Origin: an uncultured Pseudoxanthomonas sp.
GTDB lineage: Bacteria; Pseudomonadota; Gammaproteobacteria; Xanthomonadales; Xanthomonadaceae
Length of the DNA stretch: 64,000 nucleotides
Assembly: GCF_946886695.1 (NCBI RefSeq)
Contig: NZ_CAMPJD010000016.1
Span: forward strand, 16,573-80,572
Reading direction: 5' to 3'
In this document: in pieces, positions 17,936 to 27,710 of the stretch
Layout of the letters: each line of letters starts with the position of its first letter
How positions within the stretch are numbered: position 1 is the stretch's first letter
Notes under the pieces: generated by a model
What the model saw: only the letters and a program-made list of their open reading frames with translations
What the model was told of the DNA's origin: nothing
Database searches by the model: none
Program-made: the position numbers and the translations under genes

Positions 17936-18838
17936 ATGTTCTTTCGCAACCTGACCCTGTTCCGCTTCCCGACTTCGCTGGATTTCTCCCAACTCGACGA
18001 ACTGCTTCCCGAAGCCGTGCTCAAGCCGGTCGGCCCACTCGAACTGTCCTCGCGCGGCTTCATCTCGCCGTTCGGCCGCGGTGACGACACGCTGTCCCAC
18101 CGCATCAACGACGCGATCTGGCTGAGCGTGGGTGGCGAGGACAAGATCCTGCCCGGCGCCGTGGTCAACGACCTGCTGCAGAAGAAGCTGCAGGAGATCG
18201 AGGCCAAGGAAGGCCGCAAGCCGGGCGGCAAGACCCGCAAGCGGCTGAAGGACGACCTGCTGCATGAACTGCTGCCGCGCGCGTTCGTCAAACCCTCGCG
18301 TACCGATGCGCTGATCGACCTGGAGCACGGCTTCATCGCCGTGGATGCGTCCTCGCGCAAGACCGGCGAGAACGTGGTGTCGGAAGTGCGCCGCGCGCTG
18401 GGCAGCTTTCCGGCGCTGCCGCTGAATGCCGAAGTCGCGCCGCGCAGCGTGCTGACCGGCTGGATCGCCGGCGAACCGCTGCCGGAAGGCTTGTCGCTGG
18501 GCGAGGAGTGCGAACTGAAGGACGCGATGGAAGGCGGCGCGGTGGTGAAGTGCCAGAACCAGGACCTGCAGAGTGACGAGATCGCCAAGCACCTGGACGC
18601 CGGCAAACAGGTCACCAAGCTGGCGCTGGTGCTGGACGACCACGTGTCGTTCGTCCTCGGCGAGGACCTGATCGTGCGCAAGTTGAAGTTCCTCGACGGC
18701 GCGGTCGACCAGCTCGAGAATACCGAGCACGACGACCTGCGCGCCGAACTGGATGCCCGCTTCGCACTGATGTCCGGCGAGGTGAAGCGCCTGTTCCTGG
18801 TGCTGGAGCACGCGCTCAAGCTCAGTAAGGCGGATTGA
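17936..18838 (+). CDS. rdgC: Recombination-associated protein RdgC
   Basis: A 300-residue DNA-binding protein that forms a ring dimer around duplex DNA and limits RecA activity. The start MFFRNLTLFRFP, the LSSRGFISPFG block, the KTRKRLKDDLLHELLPRAF segment and the LALVLDDHVSFVLGEDLIVRKLKFLD region are characteristic, and the length is normal. The ATG at 17936 lies just after the REP pair. Confidence 0.95.
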   Translation: MFFRNLTLFRFPTSLDFSQLDELLPEAVLKPVGPLELSSRGFISPFGRGDDTLSHRINDAIWLSVGGEDKILPGAVVNDLLQKKLQEIEAKEGRKPGGKTRKRLKDDLLHELLPRAFVKPSRTDALIDLEHGFIAVDASSRKTGENVVSEVRRALGSFPALPLNAEVAPRSVLTGWIAGEPLPEGLSLGEECELKDAMEGGAVVKCQNQDLQSDEIAKHLDAGKQVTKLALVLDDHVSFVLGEDLIVRKLKFLDGAVDQLENTEHDDLRAELDARFALMSGEVKRLFLVLEHALKLSKAD

Positions 18839-18896
18839 GCCAACCAGGGACGCGGGATCGGGTGTGGCTGAATCGCATCCGCCACCTCCAGCCCGC

Positions 18897-18923
18897 GCAT
18901 GCCCACTACAATCGTGGGCATGC
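18897..18923. promoter_or_regulatory. Inverted repeat enclosing the -10 box and start codon of the YgjP-like gene
   Basis: GCATGCCCA (18897-18905) and its exact inverse TGGGCATGC (18915-18923) flank the TACAAT box. The right arm contains the ATG at 18920. A protein bound here would cover promoter and start codon together. Confidence 0.35.
18907..18912 (+). promoter_or_regulatory. -10 box of the YgjP-like gene (leaderless layout)
   Basis: TACAAT followed by a 7-nt spacer and the ATG at 18920. An ATG at 18899 would lie upstream of this box and is therefore unlikely to be used. Confidence 0.5.
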
Positions 18924-19708
18924 CTTCGCTGCACTCTCTCCTGATCGCCCGCGCGCCACGCAGCGTCGAGCGGGACACCGTCACCCTGGAACTCGATGAC
19001 GGACGCATCCTGGACGTGCAACGCGTCCGTGATCCGCGTGCGAAGCGCCTCAAGCTCAGCATCGATGAGCGGGGCGCGCGACTGACGCTTCCCCTGCGCG
19101 CCAGCCTGGTGGCGGGGGACCGCTTCCTGCAGCAACACCGCGACTGGCTCGCAGCACAGCTCACCCGGCATGCGCCGGACGACGGAGACGACACACTGGT
19201 GCCCGGCCGAACCGATCGCCTGCCGCTGCGGGGCGAGTACCTGCCGCTCCAGTGGCACGAGGGCCGTTACGCGCGCATCGAGCGGGTCGGTGATGCGCTG
19301 CACATGCACACGACGTCGCGAACCAGTGCTGCCAGCCTGCAGCGCACCCTGCGTGCCTTCTATGAAGCGCAGGCGCGGGCCGACATCGGCCGCTGGCTGC
19401 CCGGTTATCTGGCGGGATTGCCACGCGCACCCCGGCAGATCCGCCTGAAGACCATGTCATCCCAGTGGGGCTCCCTGGCGCCCGACGGGACGCTGGCGCT
19501 GGACCTCGCCCTCGTGCTGGGGCGACCTTCGGCGTTCGAATACGTGCTCGTCCACGAGTTGTGCCACTTGATGCAGGCCAACCACTCGCCCGCCTTCTGG
19601 CAGGAAGTGGAAGCGCGCTTCCCCGCCTGGCGCGACGAGCGCGCCTATTTCCATGCCGAAGGCCGCCGCCTGAAAGCGCGACTGCACAGGCTGCTGGCCA
19701 CCCCCTGA
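18920..19708 (+). CDS. YgjP-like (DUF45) zinc metallopeptidase domain protein
   Basis: A 262-residue protein of the YgjP/DUF45 family, related in fold to SprT and WLM metallopeptidases. The zinc site reads HELCHLMQANHSPAFW: His212, Glu213, His216 and His222 (HExxH plus a third His). The MSSQWGSLAPDGTL segment before it is also a family signature. The N-terminal half (RDPRAKRLKLSIDERGARLTLP) is the usual beta-rich leader. No signal peptide, so probably cytoplasmic. Start set at the ATG at 18920 because of the promoter position. Confidence 0.85.
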   Translation: MPSLHSLLIARAPRSVERDTVTLELDDGRILDVQRVRDPRAKRLKLSIDERGARLTLPLRASLVAGDRFLQQHRDWLAAQLTRHAPDDGDDTLVPGRTDRLPLRGEYLPLQWHEGRYARIERVGDALHMHTTSRTSAASLQRTLRAFYEAQARADIGRWLPGYLAGLPRAPRQIRLKTMSSQWGSLAPDGTLALDLALVLGRPSAFEYVLVHELCHLMQANHSPAFWQEVEARFPAWRDERAYFHAEGRRLKARLHRLLATP

Positions 19709-19854
19709 CACCAGCCTGCGAACCCGAGGGCTCCAGACACCCATGTCCGGAATGAGACTTGCGTCACGATTCAAGACGGCATGCCGGCGACGGCAGGCCC
19801 AGCAGGGAGAGCGGGCCTGCGCTCCGGCGCCTCGCCTTCTCCGGTACCCGCTCA

Positions 19855-20454
19855 ATGAATCGTCCCGCACTCTCGCGCGCAATTCCCACCAATCCGGCTG
19901 CGACCGGTCCTGTCCTGCAGGCCGGCGCCGTTGCTTCGCTGAAGGCGTTCTCGCTGTACGCCATGCCAGGCTCGGAAACCGCCGCCAGCCTTGCCGCACG
20001 GCGCGCGCTGATGAGCCGGAAGGGTGTCTCCGTGGAGGAGATCAGCGAGCGGGCGCGTGAGCGCCGGCGCATGGCCAGCCAGATCCAGCGATTCGATCGC
20101 CGCGCCAGGCTGCTGGCGTTGCTGCTGCCCGCCGCCGCGGCGCTGGCGTGGTTGGGTAGCACCCAGAGCTCCATCAACATGCTGCTGTCCGGCTACGCGC
20201 TGCTGGCGCTGGCGGCGGTGGCGCTGCTGGCGCGGCTCACACGCACGCCGGACGCGGCGCGCCTCCCACTGGAGCAGTACTACCTGCAGGACGAGCAGTT
20301 GGCCAGCGCGGAAGACATCACCTTCCTGCGGCGACTGGCCCAGCAGGATTCCGAGCTCGACGCCGTCACCACGGCGTGGTGGCGCAGCACCGCGCCGATC
20401 CGCAAGGGCGACATCCGGCTGGCGCTGGATTTCCAGCGCGCCAAACGCGCCTGA
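19855..20454 (+). CDS. Hypothetical membrane protein with two transmembrane helices
   Basis: A 199-residue protein with two hydrophobic helices at about residues 85-101 and 107-127 separated by a short loop, preceded by a basic coiled-coil-like stretch (EEISERARERRRMASQIQRFDRRAR). N- and C-terminal parts probably lie in the cytoplasm. Family not recognised. The ATG at 19855 was chosen over an upstream extension. Its TGA directly abuts the stop of the convergent hydrolase gene, the two stops forming the palindrome TGATCA. Confidence 0.55.
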   Translation: MNRPALSRAIPTNPAATGPVLQAGAVASLKAFSLYAMPGSETAASLAARRALMSRKGVSVEEISERARERRRMASQIQRFDRRARLLALLLPAAAALAWLGSTQSSINMLLSGYALLALAAVALLARLTRTPDAARLPLEQYYLQDEQLASAEDITFLRRLAQQDSELDAVTTAWWRSTAPIRKGDIRLALDFQRAKRA

Positions 20455-21300
20455 TCACTGCCGCAGGAACGCCAGCATCCGTGCGGCGACCGCCGCCGGA
20501 TCCTCCATGTGCAGATGATGGGTGCCCGCCAAAACATGAAGGCACCCATCGGGCAGCAGCGCGGCACGTTGTGTCCGCAACGGTTCCGGGAAGTAGGCTT
20601 GCGGCGGATCCGCATAGACCACCGTGGTGGGGCACGCGATACCGGCCACGAGACGCGCCAGCTGCGCCTCGGAAAGCCGCTGCGGCGTAGGCAGCGTAAG
20701 GCGCGGATCGCTGCTCCAGACGAAGCCGCCTTCCACGGGCCGGACGCCGCGCTCGACCAGCAGGCGCGCCGCCGGTTCGCTCAACTGGTTCGCCTGCATG
20801 CGCGCGCGGACCGGCGCGGCCAGGTCGGTGAACACACGCAGCTGCTTGCCCGGCAGCGCGCGTGCCGCGGCAATGGCTTCGCGCCACCGCTCGGCCGTGC
20901 GCTCGACGGTTTCGGCCAGCCCGCCCAGGGCTTCGATCGCCACCAGGCGGCGAACACGCTCAGGAACGGACGCGGCCACCAGGCTCGCGATGCCGGCACC
21001 CATCGAGTGACCGAGCAGCGAGAACGTCTCCCACCCCAGCGCGTCCGCGATGTCGAGCACGGCGTTGACCGCCACGCCACTGGTGTACTCCGCTCCCGGC
21101 GCCAGATGCGCACTGCGGCCGTGGCCCGGCAGGTCGGGCGCCGCCAGCTGCACGCCGGGCAGGTGGGCGGCCAACGGAATGAAGCTCGCCGCATTGTCCA
21201 GCCAACCATGCAGGGCGAGCACGCGCGGACCATCACCGTCGCCACGAAGTCCCGTGATCCGGCCCAGCGGAATATCGACCTCGAACTCGCGCAACATCAT
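20455..21300 (-). CDS. Alpha/beta-fold hydrolase
   Basis: A 281-residue serine hydrolase. The oxyanion motif is [13 protein letters not shown], the nucleophile elbow LLGHSMGAG (Ser99), the acid probably lies in [11 protein letters not shown] and the histidine in [12 protein letters not shown]. It resembles the MhpC/SERHL type of esterases; the substrate cannot be told. The start ATG at 21300 overlaps the hemH stop codon (ATGA), so the gene is translationally coupled to hemH. A further ATG directly follows at 21297. Confidence 0.85.
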   Translation of the reverse strand: MMLREFEVDIPLGRITGLRGDGDGPRVLALHGWLDNAASFIPLAAHLPGVQLAAPDLPGHGRSAHLAPGAEYTSGVAVNAVLDIADALGWETFSLLGHSMGAGIASLVAASVPERVRRLVAIEALGGLAETVERTAERWREAIAAARALPGKQLRVFTDLAAPVRARMQANQLSEPAARLLVERGVRPVEGGFVWSSDPRLTLPTPQRLSEAQLARLVAGIACPTTVVYADPPQAYFPEPLRTQRAALLPDGCLHVLAGTHHLHMEDPAAVAARMLAFLRQ

Positions 21301-22259
21301 GCGGCGGTGCCGACGGCGCGCTGCGCCAGTGCTGCCAGCGCATCGGCATGGCGGGGATCGTCGTTCAGGCACGGCAGGTAGCGCAGCTCGCCACCGGCAT
21401 GCGCGAACTCCTCGGCGAAGCCGATCCCCACCTCCTCCAGCGTTTCCAGGCAGTCCACCGCGAAACCGGGGCACACCACGTCCACCCTGCGCACACCGCG
21501 CGCGGCCAGGTCGCGCAAGGTCACGTCGGTGGCGGGTTCCAGCCAGCGTTCCTTGCCGAAGCGGGACTGGTAGGTCAGCGTCCATTCGTCATCGCGCAGC
21601 CCCAGCGCCTGCACGATGGCGCGCGTGCTCGCCTCGCAGCGTTGCGGATACGGATCGCCGTTGCGGGCAAGGCGCTGCGGCAGTCCGTGATAGGAGAACA
21701 GCAGGTGTTCACCGGCACCGTTCGCCAGCCGCCACTGCCGGATCGATGCCGCCACGGCCGCCAGCCAGCCGGGATCGACCGAGTAGTCCTCGATGAAGTG
21801 CACCTCCAACCCCACGGCTTCCCGGGCGACCACATCGCGCACGGATTCGGTGGTGGTGGTGGAGTACTGCGGATACAGCGGCAGCACCACGACACGCCGC
21901 ACCCCGGCGGCACGCATCGCCTCCAGGCGCGCGCCCACAGAGGGCTGCCCGTAACGCATCGCATCGACCACCTGCCAGTCCGGCAGCCGCGCCTGCACCG
22001 CTTGGGCCAGCCGACGGGTGTACACGGCGAGCGGCGAACCCTCCGGCATCCAGATGCTCGCGTACTTGGCCGCAGCCTTGGGACCGCGCAGCGGCAGGAT
22101 CAGGAAATGCAGCAGCGGGCACCACAGCCAGCGGGTCAGCTGGACCACGCGGTGGTCGTGCAGGAACTCGGACAGGTAACGGCGCACAGCGGGCGCCGTC
22201 GGCGCTTCCGGGGTGCCCAGGTTGACGGCGAGCAGGGCGGTGGGAGAGGTATCGGGCAT
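21297..22259 (-). CDS. hemH: Ferrochelatase
   Basis: Inserts ferrous iron into protoporphyrin IX, the last step of protoheme synthesis. The 320-residue product has [13 protein letters not shown] at the N-terminus, the RYGQPSV segment, [15 protein letters not shown], the catalytic histidine in [27 protein letters not shown] and [16 protein letters not shown] near the end, in the family order. The ATG at 22259 has a CACAAT box 6 nt upstream. The downstream hydrolase gene overlaps by 4 nt. Confidence 0.95.
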   Translation of the reverse strand: MPDTSPTALLAVNLGTPEAPTAPAVRRYLSEFLHDHRVVQLTRWLWCPLLHFLILPLRGPKAAAKYASIWMPEGSPLAVYTRRLAQAVQARLPDWQVVDAMRYGQPSVGARLEAMRAAGVRRVVVLPLYPQYSTTTTESVRDVVAREAVGLEVHFIEDYSVDPGWLAAVAASIRQWRLANGAGEHLLFSYHGLPQRLARNGDPYPQRCEASTRAIVQALGLRDDEWTLTYQSRFGKERWLEPATDVTLRDLAARGVRRVDVVCPGFAVDCLETLEEVGIGFAEEFAHAGGELRYLPCLNDDPRHADALAALAQRAVGTAA

Positions 22260-22265
22260 CCCGTT

Positions 22266-22271
22266 ATTGTG
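22266..22271 (-). promoter_or_regulatory. -10 box of hemH (leaderless layout)
   Basis: Minus-strand CACAAT, 6 nt (AACGGG) before the hemH ATG. Confidence 0.4.
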
Positions 22272-22429
22272 GCAGAGCCGTGCACGCACACCGATTCGGA
22301 AATCCCATTGCGGCGATCAACCTCGCGAACCGCGGCACGCACCGTCCAGCGTCAGTAGCGATTCATCCATTCACGCCTATTTTCAAACGATTGCAGTAAC
22401 TTGCTGCCAATCCGCTTCTGGAGCCCCCC

Positions 22430-23287
22430 ATGAACCGCACGTCCCGCCGCCTGCTGCCGCCCACCGCCCTCGCGCTCGCCGCCGCCCTGTTCGCCGGGCA
22501 GGCCATCGCAGGTCCGAAGGAGGACGAGCGCGCGAACAACGCGGTTCGCGTGCTCAACGAAATCCAGCGCATTCCGGAGAACGGCATCCCCGACAAGCTG
22601 CTGGACGAAGGCAAGGCCATCATCGTCATCCCGGACACGCTCAAGGCGGGACTGGTGATCGGCGGCCGTCGTGGCCACGGTCTGATGTCGGTGAAAAGCG
22701 CCGATGGCAGCTGGTCGCAGCCGGTGTTCGTCAAGCTCACCGGCGGCAGCATCGGCTTCCAAGCCGGCGTGCAGTCCTCGGACGTGGTGCTGGTGTTCCG
22801 CAATGACCGCTCGCTGGACTCCATCGTCAATGGCAAGTTCACCTTGGGTGCGGATGCCGGCGTGGCCGCGGGTCCGGTGGGCCGCAACGCCAGTGCCGCC
22901 ACCGATGGCCAGCTGAAGGCCGAAATCTGGTCGTGGTCGCGCGCGCGTGGCCTGTTCGCTGGCGTGGCGCTGGATGGCGCCGTGCTGCAGATCGACGACG
23001 ACGCCAACACCTCTGTCTACGGCAGCGCCGCGACGCCACGCGCGATCTTCGAGAGCCGCGCCGGCCAGCCGTCCAGCGCCGTGGTCGGCTTCCGCGACCA
23101 GCTGGAAGAAGTCACCGAACTCGCGCGGGGCAATCGCGGCACCACCGGGATGTCCACGCAGGTGGCGGCCTCCACGCCCGCGCCCGTCACCGCGCCGGTC
23201 GTGGTGGAAGCCCCCGCGCAGGCGCAGGGGTTCGAACCGGTGCAGGACGGCGAAGTACGCACCGAACCGCTGGACGGCAACCCGTAA
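22430..23287 (+). CDS. SYLF (Ysc84) domain lipid-binding protein, secreted
   Basis: A 285-residue protein with a signal peptide cleaved after AIA near residue 27. The mature part is a SYLF/Ysc84 domain, a phosphoinositide- or lipid-binding module: VLNEIQRIPENGIPDKLL, KAIIVIPDTLKAGLVIGGRRG, GSIGFQAGVQSSDVVLVF, FTLGADAGVAAGPVGRNA, EIWSWSRARGLFAGVALDG. The C-terminal 60 residues are Ala/Pro-rich and of low complexity. Periplasmic location is inferred; the bacterial role is unknown. A TGGAG ribosome-binding site precedes the ATG by about 7 nt. Confidence 0.85.
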   Translation: MNRTSRRLLPPTALALAAALFAGQAIAGPKEDERANNAVRVLNEIQRIPENGIPDKLLDEGKAIIVIPDTLKAGLVIGGRRGHGLMSVKSADGSWSQPVFVKLTGGSIGFQAGVQSSDVVLVFRNDRSLDSIVNGKFTLGADAGVAAGPVGRNASAATDGQLKAEIWSWSRARGLFAGVALDGAVLQIDDDANTSVYGSAATPRAIFESRAGQPSSAVVGFRDQLEEVTELARGNRGTTGMSTQVAASTPAPVTAPVVVEAPAQAQGFEPVQDGEVRTEPLDGNP

Positions 23288-23371
23288 CGGAAGTAATGGG
23301 CGGTGGATCGCCATCCCGGCGGTCCGCCTGCGCTATCCTGAGCGCCCCGACTTTTCCAGCGAGTACACACC

Positions 23372-23593
23372 ATGGGCGGTTTGAGCATCTGGCATTGGAT
23401 CATCGTGCTGGTGGTCGTGTTGCTCGTCTTCGGGACCAAGCGCCTGCGCAACGCCGGCCAGGACCTGGGCGAGGCGGTCAAGGGCTTCAAGAAGGGCATG
23501 AAGGACGACGACAAGCCGGCCGGCCAGTTGAACGACCAGTCGCGCACCGATGAATCCAGCGCCGCCAAAGAGCGCGACCGCGACGCCAACTGA
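23372..23593 (+). CDS. tatA: Sec-independent translocase subunit TatA
   Basis: A 73-residue protein with one N-terminal transmembrane helix ([15 protein letters not shown]), the FG hinge and the amphipathic helix [20 protein letters not shown]. TatA multimers form the passage for folded proteins. First gene of tatABC; tatB follows after 24 bp. A TATCCT box lies about 30 nt upstream of the ATG. Confidence 0.95.
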   Translation: MGGLSIWHWIIVLVVVLLVFGTKRLRNAGQDLGEAVKGFKKGMKDDDKPAGQLNDQSRTDESSAAKERDRDAN

Positions 23594-23617
23594 TCGCGCG
23601 GCATCGCGGCCGCGGCC

Positions 23618-24088
23618 ATGTTCGACATCGGTTTCAGTGAACTGCTGGTCATCGCCATCGTTGCGTTGATCGTGCTGGGTCCCGAGCGCCTGCCCAAGGC
23701 GGCGCGCTTCGCCGGCCTGTGGGTGCGCCGCGCGCGGGCGCAGTGGTACTCGGTGAAGGACGAGCTGGAACGCGAACTCGCCGCCGACGAACTGAAGCGC
23801 AACCTGCAGGACGCCAAGGACGCGATGCGCGAGACCGAGCAACGCATCCGCGACAGCGCCCGCGAAACCGAGCAGCAGTTCGAGGAAGTGCGCCAGGCCG
23901 CACGCGACGACGCCAAGGCCTTGCACGATGACGTGGCGTCGGCGATCACGCCACCCGCGCTGGCAAGGCCGGCTGCGGCGACCGAACAGGCGGCCGACGC
24001 TGTCGACACGCCCACCGGTGAGGCCGCCACCGACGCGCCCGAAACCGGCACCACGGCCGACCTGTTCCCGCCGAAGGAGACGCGATGA
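23618..24088 (+). CDS. tatB: Sec-independent translocase subunit TatB
   Basis: A 156-residue protein with the TatB start MFDIGFSELLVIAIVALIVL and the GPERLPKAAR hinge, followed by a long amphipathic and coiled-coil region and an acidic, Ala/Thr-rich tail. TatB works with TatC as the receptor for twin-arginine signal peptides. The stop overlaps the tatC start (ATGA), which suggests translational coupling. Confidence 0.95.
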   Translation: MFDIGFSELLVIAIVALIVLGPERLPKAARFAGLWVRRARAQWYSVKDELERELAADELKRNLQDAKDAMRETEQRIRDSARETEQQFEEVRQAARDDAKALHDDVASAITPPALARPAAATEQAADAVDTPTGEAATDAPETGTTADLFPPKETR

Positions 24089-24840
24089 ACCGCGAATCCT
24101 CGAACCAGGAAGCCGAAAGCAGCCTGATGGAACATCTGCTGGAGCTGCGCACGCGGCTGGTGCGTGGATTGGCGGGCACGGGCGTCATCCTGCTGGCGCT
24201 GCTGCCCTTCGTACGCCAGCTCTACGATCGCCTGGCGCAGCCGTTGATTTCGCAGCTGCCGGCCGGCCAGGCCGCGCAGATGATCGCCAGCGACCCGACC
24301 TCGGGCTTTTTCGCGCCGATCAAGCTGGCTTTCTTCACCGCCCTGTTCCTGTCCTCGCCGTGGCTGCTGTACCAGGCGTGGAGCTTCGTCGCCCCCGGGC
24401 TGTACAAGCATGAGAAGCGATTGGCGATGCCGCTGCTGGCGTCGGCCATCGTGCTGTTCTATGCCGGTTGCGCGTTCGCGTATTTCCTGGTGCTGCCCAG
24501 CGTGTTCCACGCACTGACGGTGTTCACGCCGGACATCGTGACGCTGGCGCCGGACCCGGCGAAGTACCTGGACTTCGTGATGGTGATCTTCCTGGCCTTC
24601 GGCGTGAGCTTCGAGCTGCCGGTGGCGCTGGTGATCATGGTGCTGCTGGGCTGGGTGACACCGCAGCAACTGCGCGAGGGCCGCGGCTACGCGATCGTCG
24701 GCGTGTTCGTCGTCGCCGCGCTGATCACCCCGCCGGACGTGGTGTCGCAGCTGATGCTCGCCATCCCCATGTGCCTGCTGTACGAACTGGGCATCGTCGC
24801 GGCGAGCTGGTTGAAGCCGAAAGAACAGTCCGCATCGTAG
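24085..24840 (+). CDS. tatC: Sec-independent translocase subunit TatC
   Basis: A 251-residue polytopic protein with six predicted helices. Signatures include MEHLLELRTRLVRGL at the N-terminus, FFTALFLSSPWLLYQAWSFV, APGLYKHEKR, YFLVLPSVF and the late ITPPDVVSQLMLAIPMCLLYELG. TatC binds the twin-arginine motif of substrates. The TAG stop is formed by the GTAG head of a hairpin repeat that follows immediately. Confidence 0.97.
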   Translation: MNRESSNQEAESSLMEHLLELRTRLVRGLAGTGVILLALLPFVRQLYDRLAQPLISQLPAGQAAQMIASDPTSGFFAPIKLAFFTALFLSSPWLLYQAWSFVAPGLYKHEKRLAMPLLASAIVLFYAGCAFAYFLVLPSVFHALTVFTPDIVTLAPDPAKYLDFVMVIFLAFGVSFELPVALVIMVLLGWVTPQQLREGRGYAIVGVFVVAALITPPDVVSQLMLAIPMCLLYELGIVAASWLKPKEQSAS

Positions 24841-24858
24841 GGCGGGCCCTGGCCCGCC
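24837..24858 (+). repeat. GTAG-headed hairpin repeat at the tatC stop codon
   Basis: GTAG followed by the perfect hairpin GGCGGGCC-CT-GGCCCGCC. The TAG of the head is the tatC stop. It can also serve as a transcript-end stem between convergent genes, though no T-run follows. Confidence 0.6.
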
Positions 24859-24882
24859 GTACCGCGATACCTACCGCCTCGA

Positions 24883-25770
24883 TCAGACCTCGATGTGGGT
24901 ACTGGCTTGCGGCGCGCCACCGCCGCTGACTGGCGTGTCGGCCACCATGTGGCGCCAGGCGTAGTAGGTGGACGCGACGTAGATCGGCAGCAACACCGCC
25001 ATCGCCAGCTGCACCAACGGTCCAGCCAAGACGCCTGCGCCAACGAGCTGCAGCGTCGCGATGAGGACCGTTGCGCATACGGCCAGCACCATGCCCGCGA
25101 CGATGGCCAGCAAGTAGAACATCAGCATCGCCGTCCAGTTGCGGGCACACGCCAAGAAGCTCTTGCGAAGGGCTTCCACCGCGCGGGACCCTGAGAACAC
25201 GATCTCGGGCACCACCAAGAAGATCAACCACAGCATCGCCACGAAAAACGCAGGAAGCAGCACCAGCATCCAGAAGGTCAACCGGAACACGGGCAGGCTC
25301 TGGAGCAGAGCGGGGTCGGCCGCCTGGCCAGCCTGCGCCAGCGCTGAAAGCCTCTGCGTTACCTCGATCAGCTGCTCGACGCCGGAGGGCCCGATTAGCA
25401 GTGCCAATGAAAGGAACATGGCGGCGAATGCTCCCAACTGCGGAACAAGGCTGCTCAGCAGCAAGGCCAGGCCACGTCCGTCACGAGCGGGCTGCAGCAG
25501 CAGGGAGGGCACGACCGCCCGGCCTTCATCCAATTCGCGGATAACCCACATCAGTCCGCCAAGGAACAAGGGCTGCGCAAGAATCAGCACGATCTGCAGC
25601 GCGATCCCCAGCGACGGAACACCGATCGCGATGAGACCGGCGATCAGTGCCAAGAACTGCCACAGCAGGGCCATGCCAATCAGCGGCACCGGCGCGCGCT
25701 TCAGCAGCGCGAAGCCTGCCAGCAGCCATTCCGCGCCGGCACTGGCCGGCACCTTGTTGATCGTCGACAT
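24883..25770 (-). CDS. BPSS1780-like multi-spanning membrane protein
   Basis: A 295-residue integral membrane protein with about six hydrophobic segments, for example LIGMALLWQFLALIAGLIAI, LSSLVPQLGAFAAMFLSLAL, LVLLPAFFVAMLWLIFLV and AMLMFYLLAIVAGMVLAV. The arrangement and the phrase VVPEIVFSGSRAVEALRKSFLACARNW are those of the BPSS1780 family of unknown function. It is followed upstream on the same strand by the GATase gene 33 bp away, so the two may form an operon. Confidence 0.7.
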   Translation of the reverse strand: MSTINKVPASAGAEWLLAGFALLKRAPVPLIGMALLWQFLALIAGLIAIGVPSLGIALQIVLILAQPLFLGGLMWVIRELDEGRAVVPSLLLQPARDGRGLALLLSSLVPQLGAFAAMFLSLALLIGPSGVEQLIEVTQRLSALAQAGQAADPALLQSLPVFRLTFWMLVLLPAFFVAMLWLIFLVVPEIVFSGSRAVEALRKSFLACARNWTAMLMFYLLAIVAGMVLAVCATVLIATLQLVGAGVLAGPLVQLAMAVLLPIYVASTYYAWRHMVADTPVSGGGAPQASTHIEV

Positions 25771-25803
25771 CGGGGATCTCTGGGAGAAATGCAGCAGGGG
25801 GAC

Positions 25804-26553
25804 TCAGCGCGCGTGCAGGCCACGCGCATGGCGGACGAACCGCCGCAATAGTTTGCGGGCTTGCGGCGCCGCCGTCACGCCGCGGGCAATGGTGCCCGGG
25901 CAACGGCCTTCGCTGCGCAGGTGGTCGGCGCGGGCGTGCACGTAACCGCGCATGTGGTGGGTGGCGAATTCGGGATGGAACTGCACGCCCCAAGCGTGGT
26001 CGCGCCAGCGGAACGCATGGCAATCGTCCTGCTCGGAACGCGCCAGCACGGTGGCGCCCTCCGGCGGCCGCGCCACGGTCTGCACATGGGTGGCGTGGGC
26101 AGTGAACTTCAGTGGCAGCGCGCCGAACAGTGGATCATCCTGCGCCTGCGGATGCAGATCGATGTGGACCGTGCCCGATTCGCGCCCGGCCGGGTTGTAG
26201 GCCACCTCGCCACCCAGCGCATGCGCCAGCAGCTGGTGGCCGTAGCAGATGCCCAGCAGCGGCAGGCCTTCATGGGCCGCGTCGCGCAGCCATTCCGCAC
26301 TGCGTTCGCTCCAGTCGGCGCGGTCGGTGACCATCGCGGCGGAGCCGCTGACGATGACGCCGGCGAAGCCTTCGCGAGGCGGCAATACGTCGCCCCGCTC
26401 CACGTTCGCCACCACGGTTTCGTCCGCCTCCAGCCCCGCAGCCACGCGGATCCAGTGCGGGAAGCCGCCATACCGTCGCATCGAGCGCACCGGCTGGCCG
26501 GTTTCAACGATGAGGAAAGGGGCTTTCACGGCGGCATCCACGACGGCAAACAT
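25804..26553 (-). CDS. Class I glutamine amidotransferase (GMP synthase GATase-like)
   Basis: A 249-residue stand-alone GATase1 domain. The nucleophile is Cys103 in [16 protein letters not shown] and the His193-Glu195 pair lies in VQFHPEF, so the triad is complete. Such proteins are annotated as GMP synthase-like or gamma-glutamyl hydrolase-like, and the acceptor is unknown. The ATG at 26553 gives the normal family start [19 protein letters not shown]; the longer reading crosses the shared promoter with glyQ. It is divergent from glyQ. Confidence 0.8.
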   Translation of the reverse strand: MFAVVDAAVKAPFLIVETGQPVRSMRRYGGFPHWIRVAAGLEADETVVANVERGDVLPPREGFAGVIVSGSAAMVTDRADWSERSAEWLRDAAHEGLPLLGICYGHQLLAHALGGEVAYNPAGRESGTVHIDLHPQAQDDPLFGALPLKFTAHATHVQTVARPPEGATVLARSEQDDCHAFRWRDHAWGVQFHPEFATHHMRGYVHARADHLRSEGRCPGTIARGVTAAPQARKLLRRFVRHARGLHAR

Positions 26554-26575
26554 CAGCGGGAAAAGGGCTTGCCCG

Positions 26576-26582
26576 TATACTA
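26576..26582. promoter_or_regulatory. Overlapping divergent -10 boxes for glyQ and the GATase gene
   Basis: TATACT at 26576-26581 on the plus strand and TAGTAT at 26582-26577 on the minus strand share the same bases. Each lies 24-32 nt before the start codon of its gene. Confidence 0.4.
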
Positions 26583-26612
26583 GCCCGCTTTTCCGCAGTG
26601 CACGATAAGTCG

Positions 26613-27542
<930 letters not shown>

Positions 27543-27544
27543 AG

Positions 27545-27606
27545 CCCCTCTCCCCTCGGCGACCGCAGGAAGTCCCTGTGGGAGAGAGGGGTTGGGGAGA
27601 GGGGCG
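27545..27606. repeat. C-rich hairpin repeat behind glyQ
   Basis: CCCCTCTCCCC at the left pairs with GGGAGAGAGGGG and GGGGAGAGGGG further right, giving a long imperfect hairpin. It is a variant of the family listed at 27645, 29895 and 29992 and may act as the glyQ transcript end. Confidence 0.55.
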
Positions 27607-27644
27607 ATGGAGTCCCGATGGTTTGGCCGTCATGACTCCGCTCG

Positions 27645-27687
27645 CCCCTCATCCGCCCTTCGGGCACCTTCTCCCGCAGGGAGAAGG
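27645..27687 (+). repeat. Intergenic repeat, copy A (glyQ-glyS gap)
   Basis: The unit reads CCCCTCATCCGCCCTTCGGG, then CACC and the hairpin CTTCTCCCGCAGGGAGAAGG. Inverted and direct copies occur at 29895 and 29992 beyond glyS. Confidence 0.75.
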
Positions 27688-27710
27688 GAACAACTCAAGG
27701 TTGCATGCAC

